A DNA stretch of 7,617 nt from the NCBI GenBank assembly GCA_019241735.1, contig JAFAWN010000328.1, positions 1-7,617 on the forward strand, given 5' to 3'. The notes beneath the pieces were generated by a model. It worked only from the letters and a program-made list of their open reading frames with translations. It did no database searches and was not told where the DNA came from. Below are positions 6,211 through 7,617 of this stretch, piece after piece. The stretch comes from Terriglobales bacterium. Lineage in GTDB: Bacteria > Acidobacteriota > Terriglobia > Terriglobales > Acidobacteriaceae. Position 1 is the first letter of the stretch. Every line of letters starts with the position of its first letter. A program made the position numbers and the translations under genes.

Positions 6211-6244
6211 AGAAGCACGGACGTTTTAGAAGCACGGATGCTTT
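6211..6244. repeat. Direct 17-bp duplication in the fabG leader, second copy forms a hairpin
   Basis: AGAAGCACGGACGTTTT (6211-6227) is followed without a gap by AGAAGCACGGATGCTTT (6228-6244), 14 of 17 bases identical. In the second copy AAGCA-CGGA-TGCTT (6230-6243) is a perfect 5-bp stem with a CGGA loop, ending 2 bases before the GGGGAGA ribosome site. The first copy cannot form it fully. Confidence 0.7.
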
Positions 6245-6245
6245 C

Positions 6246-6252
6246 GGGGAGA
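6246..6252 (+). promoter_or_regulatory. Ribosome binding site of fabG
   Basis: GGGGAGA, 8 bases before ATG 6261, is the only strong and well-spaced Shine-Dalgarno sequence in the window. It supports ATG 6261 as the fabG start. Confidence 0.75.
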
Positions 6253-6260
6253 AACCTGGA

Positions 6261-7004
6261 ATGACTCTTACCGGCCGCGTCGCTGTGGTCACTGGCGCTT
6301 CACAGGGCATCGGACACGCTTGCGCGCTCAAACTCGCTGCTTCCGGCGCCACCGTGGCGCTGGCAGCGCGAAATCAGGAAAAGCTTAACGAGTTGGCGCG
6401 GCAGATTGGTGAGGCCGGGGGGAAGGCTTTCGTTTTCCCGCTCGACGTCGGAGATGAAGACCAAATCAAGGCCACGTTCAAGAGCATGATCGCACAGTTG
6501 GGAAAGATCGATGTCCTGGTAAACAACGCCGGTATCACCCGCGACCAGTTGATCATGCGCATGAAGCGCGCCGATTGGGATGCCGTACTGAACATCAATT
6601 TGACTTCGGCCTATCTATGCATTCAGCAGGTTGCGAGTTCGATGCTGAAACAGCGCTGGGGCCGAATCATCAACATCACCTCGGTTTTCGGGCAGATGGG
6701 GCAGGCCGGACAGGCCAACTATGCTTCTTCGAAAGCTGGACTGATTGGATTAACGATGGCGGTCGCACGCGAGCTCGGGTCCCGCAATATCACTTGTAAC
6801 GCGGTTGCGCCTGGTTTCATAGAGACCGCTATGACCGCAGGACTGGCTGAAAACTTAAGGCAGGATGCTCTGAAGATGATTCCTTTGGCGCGACTTGGGT
6901 CGGCTGAGGATGTAGCCAATGCAGTAGCATTTCTGGCATCCGACGACGCCTCCTACATCACCGGGCATGTCCTGAATGTAAATGGAGGCATGCTGATGGG
7001 GTGA
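6261..7004 (+). CDS. fabG: 3-oxoacyl-[acyl-carrier-protein] reductase (SDR family)
   Basis: This cytosolic NADPH-dependent short-chain dehydrogenase reduces 3-oxoacyl-ACP to 3-hydroxyacyl-ACP in the type II fatty acid elongation cycle. The 247-aa protein has the cofactor motif TGASQGIG (11-18), an arginine at 37 suited to NADPH, LDV (61-63), NNAG (88-91), NIN (111-113) with the structural/catalytic asparagine, S141, the YxxxK pair Y154 and K158, and the C-terminal SYITGHVLNVNGGM (231-244) typical of FabG. NNAGITRDQLIMRMK (88-102) closely follows the FabG pattern and argues against a generic SDR. It starts at ATG 6261 behind a good ribosome site and is probably transcribed from its own promoter. 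Its stop overlaps the GTG of the next gene. Bacteria often carry several FabG-like proteins, and no other fatty acid gene is next to this one, so it could be a secondary paralogue. Confidence 0.93.
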   Translation: MTLTGRVAVVTGASQGIGHACALKLAASGATVALAARNQEKLNELARQIGEAGGKAFVFPLDVGDEDQIKATFKSMIAQLGKIDVLVNNAGITRDQLIMRMKRADWDAVLNINLTSAYLCIQQVASSMLKQRWGRIINITSVFGQMGQAGQANYASSKAGLIGLTMAVARELGSRNITCNAVAPGFIETAMTAGLAENLRQDALKMIPLARLGSAEDVANAVAFLASDDASYITGHVLNVNGGMLMG

Positions 7005-7495
7005 CGGCGGCAAAAAGTGAAATATCGATGGTTCAGGCGAACACGCCGGAAGAGATCGCCTGCGCGCGCGAGCTTTTTCTTGAGTATGCGCGGTCTCTGA
7101 ATTTCAGTCTCTGTTTCCAGGGATTCGATCAGGAACTTTCGGGGCTCCCGGGAGCCTACGCCGCTCCGGATGGCCGCCTGCGTTTGGCGAAATGCGGTGC
7201 ATTGTGGGCGGGTTGTGTGGCAATGCACCCACTGGAGCCCGAAGTTTGCGAGATGAAGCGACTTTATGTGCGACCGGCGTTCCGCGGCAGAGGTGTAGGC
7301 CGGGCTCTCGTTGATCAAATTATCCGGGATGCGCGGAATATGGGCTACAAGCGCATGCGCCTCGATACGGTCGAGCCAGTCATGAAAGACGCGGTTGCGA
7401 TGTATCGCAGGTTAGATTTTCGCGAGATCCCAGCCTACCGACCAAATCCAATAGCAGGCACGTTGTACATGGAGCTGAAATTAATCGACGGCTGA
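7001..7495 (+). CDS. GNAT family N-acetyltransferase
   Basis: This predicted acetyl-CoA-dependent acyltransferase has 164 aa from GTG 7001. The GNAT core is clear: a beta strand with MKRLYVRPAF (85-94), the pyrophosphate-binding loop RGRGVG (95-100; R/Q-x-x-G-x-G/A), a helix to about 113, GYKRMRLDT (115-123), then AVAMYRRLDFREI (131-143), where the tyrosine may act as the general acid. The N-terminal LFLEYARSLNF (25-35) and the ELSGLPGAYAAPDG stretch (45-58) match a common single-domain GNAT subfamily. Substrate unknown. The GTG overlaps the fabG TGA (GTGA), and a GGAGG lies 12 bases upstream inside fabG, which favours coupled translation. That GGAGG also encodes the conserved Gly-Gly of FabG, so it is not independent evidence. 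ATG 7028, giving 155 aa, is a fair alternative start and matches where homologues usually begin. Confidence 0.88.
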   Translation: MTAAKSEISMVQANTPEEIACARELFLEYARSLNFSLCFQGFDQELSGLPGAYAAPDGRLRLAKCGALWAGCVAMHPLEPEVCEMKRLYVRPAFRGRGVGRALVDQIIRDARNMGYKRMRLDTVEPVMKDAVAMYRRLDFREIPAYRPNPIAGTLYMELKLIDG

Positions 7496-7617
7496 CCTTC
7501 ACCTCGAGCGCGACTTCTGTCCAGGGTTGAAAAGATGTCGTTCGTTGCAAGTGCTCTGTGCGGTATTTTTCCGTGCAATATTTCAAGCAAATACGGCCGT
7601 GACTGCCACTGTGGCAT
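7496..7617. other. Right-edge non-coding stretch
   Basis: No supported gene and no terminator with a T tract is visible after the GNAT stop. There is a small interrupted palindrome GCCAC-T-GTGGC (7605-7615). A loose pair CGGTATTT (7561-7568) and AAATACGG (7589-7596) is complementary at seven of eight positions. Either could be part of the control region of a gene beyond the window. Confidence 0.3.

Noticed and set aside
7527..7569. Promoter near the right edge (TTGAAA as -35, TATTTT as -10)
   Set aside because: The spacing is 31 bp, and no hexamer at 16-18 bp resembles a -10.

Overview
The window is about 57% GC and encodes seven plausible protein genes, all on the + strand and closely packed. 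Gene content, gene order and protein style suggest a soil-type Acidobacteriota (Terriglobia-like) chromosome. That placement comes from recognising protein families, not from a marker gene. I see no rRNA, tRNA, CRISPR array, insertion sequence or phage gene.

Layout. Positions 2-1198 hold a class I (subgroup Ib, aspartate/prephenate-type) aminotransferase whose true start probably lies left of the window. It is followed by a three-gene sugar-nucleotide block. This comprises a type I mannose-6-phosphate isomerase (1276-2271), a stand-alone mannose-1-phosphate guanylyltransferase (2318-3427) and an alpha-D-phosphohexomutase (3467-4879). Together they could convert fructose-6-P to Man-6-P, Man-1-P and GDP-mannose, the precursor of exopolysaccharide, lipopolysaccharide and glycoprotein mannose, rhamnose and fucose. 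After a 146-bp repeat-containing gap comes a membrane-embedded M48 (Ste24/CAAX-protease-like) zinc metallopeptidase (5026-6165). After a 95-bp leader region with a consensus -10 box come fabG (6261-7004) and a GNAT acetyltransferase (from 7001), which overlap by 4 bp. The last 122 bases hold no supported gene.

The protein-coding content is ordinary housekeeping, and I found no convincing new multi-gene system. The less ordinary signals lie between the genes. They are a possible 26-codon ORF that exactly bridges the aminotransferase and the isomerase (TAG-ATG at one end, ATGA at the other); four 13-bp tandem repeats starting on the stop codon of the phosphohexomutase gene; a 17-bp duplication with a small hairpin in the fabG leader; and a -10-like box placed so close to the M48 start codon that its mRNA could be leaderless. 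Most starts lack a Shine-Dalgarno sequence; fabG, and perhaps the GNAT gene, are the exceptions.
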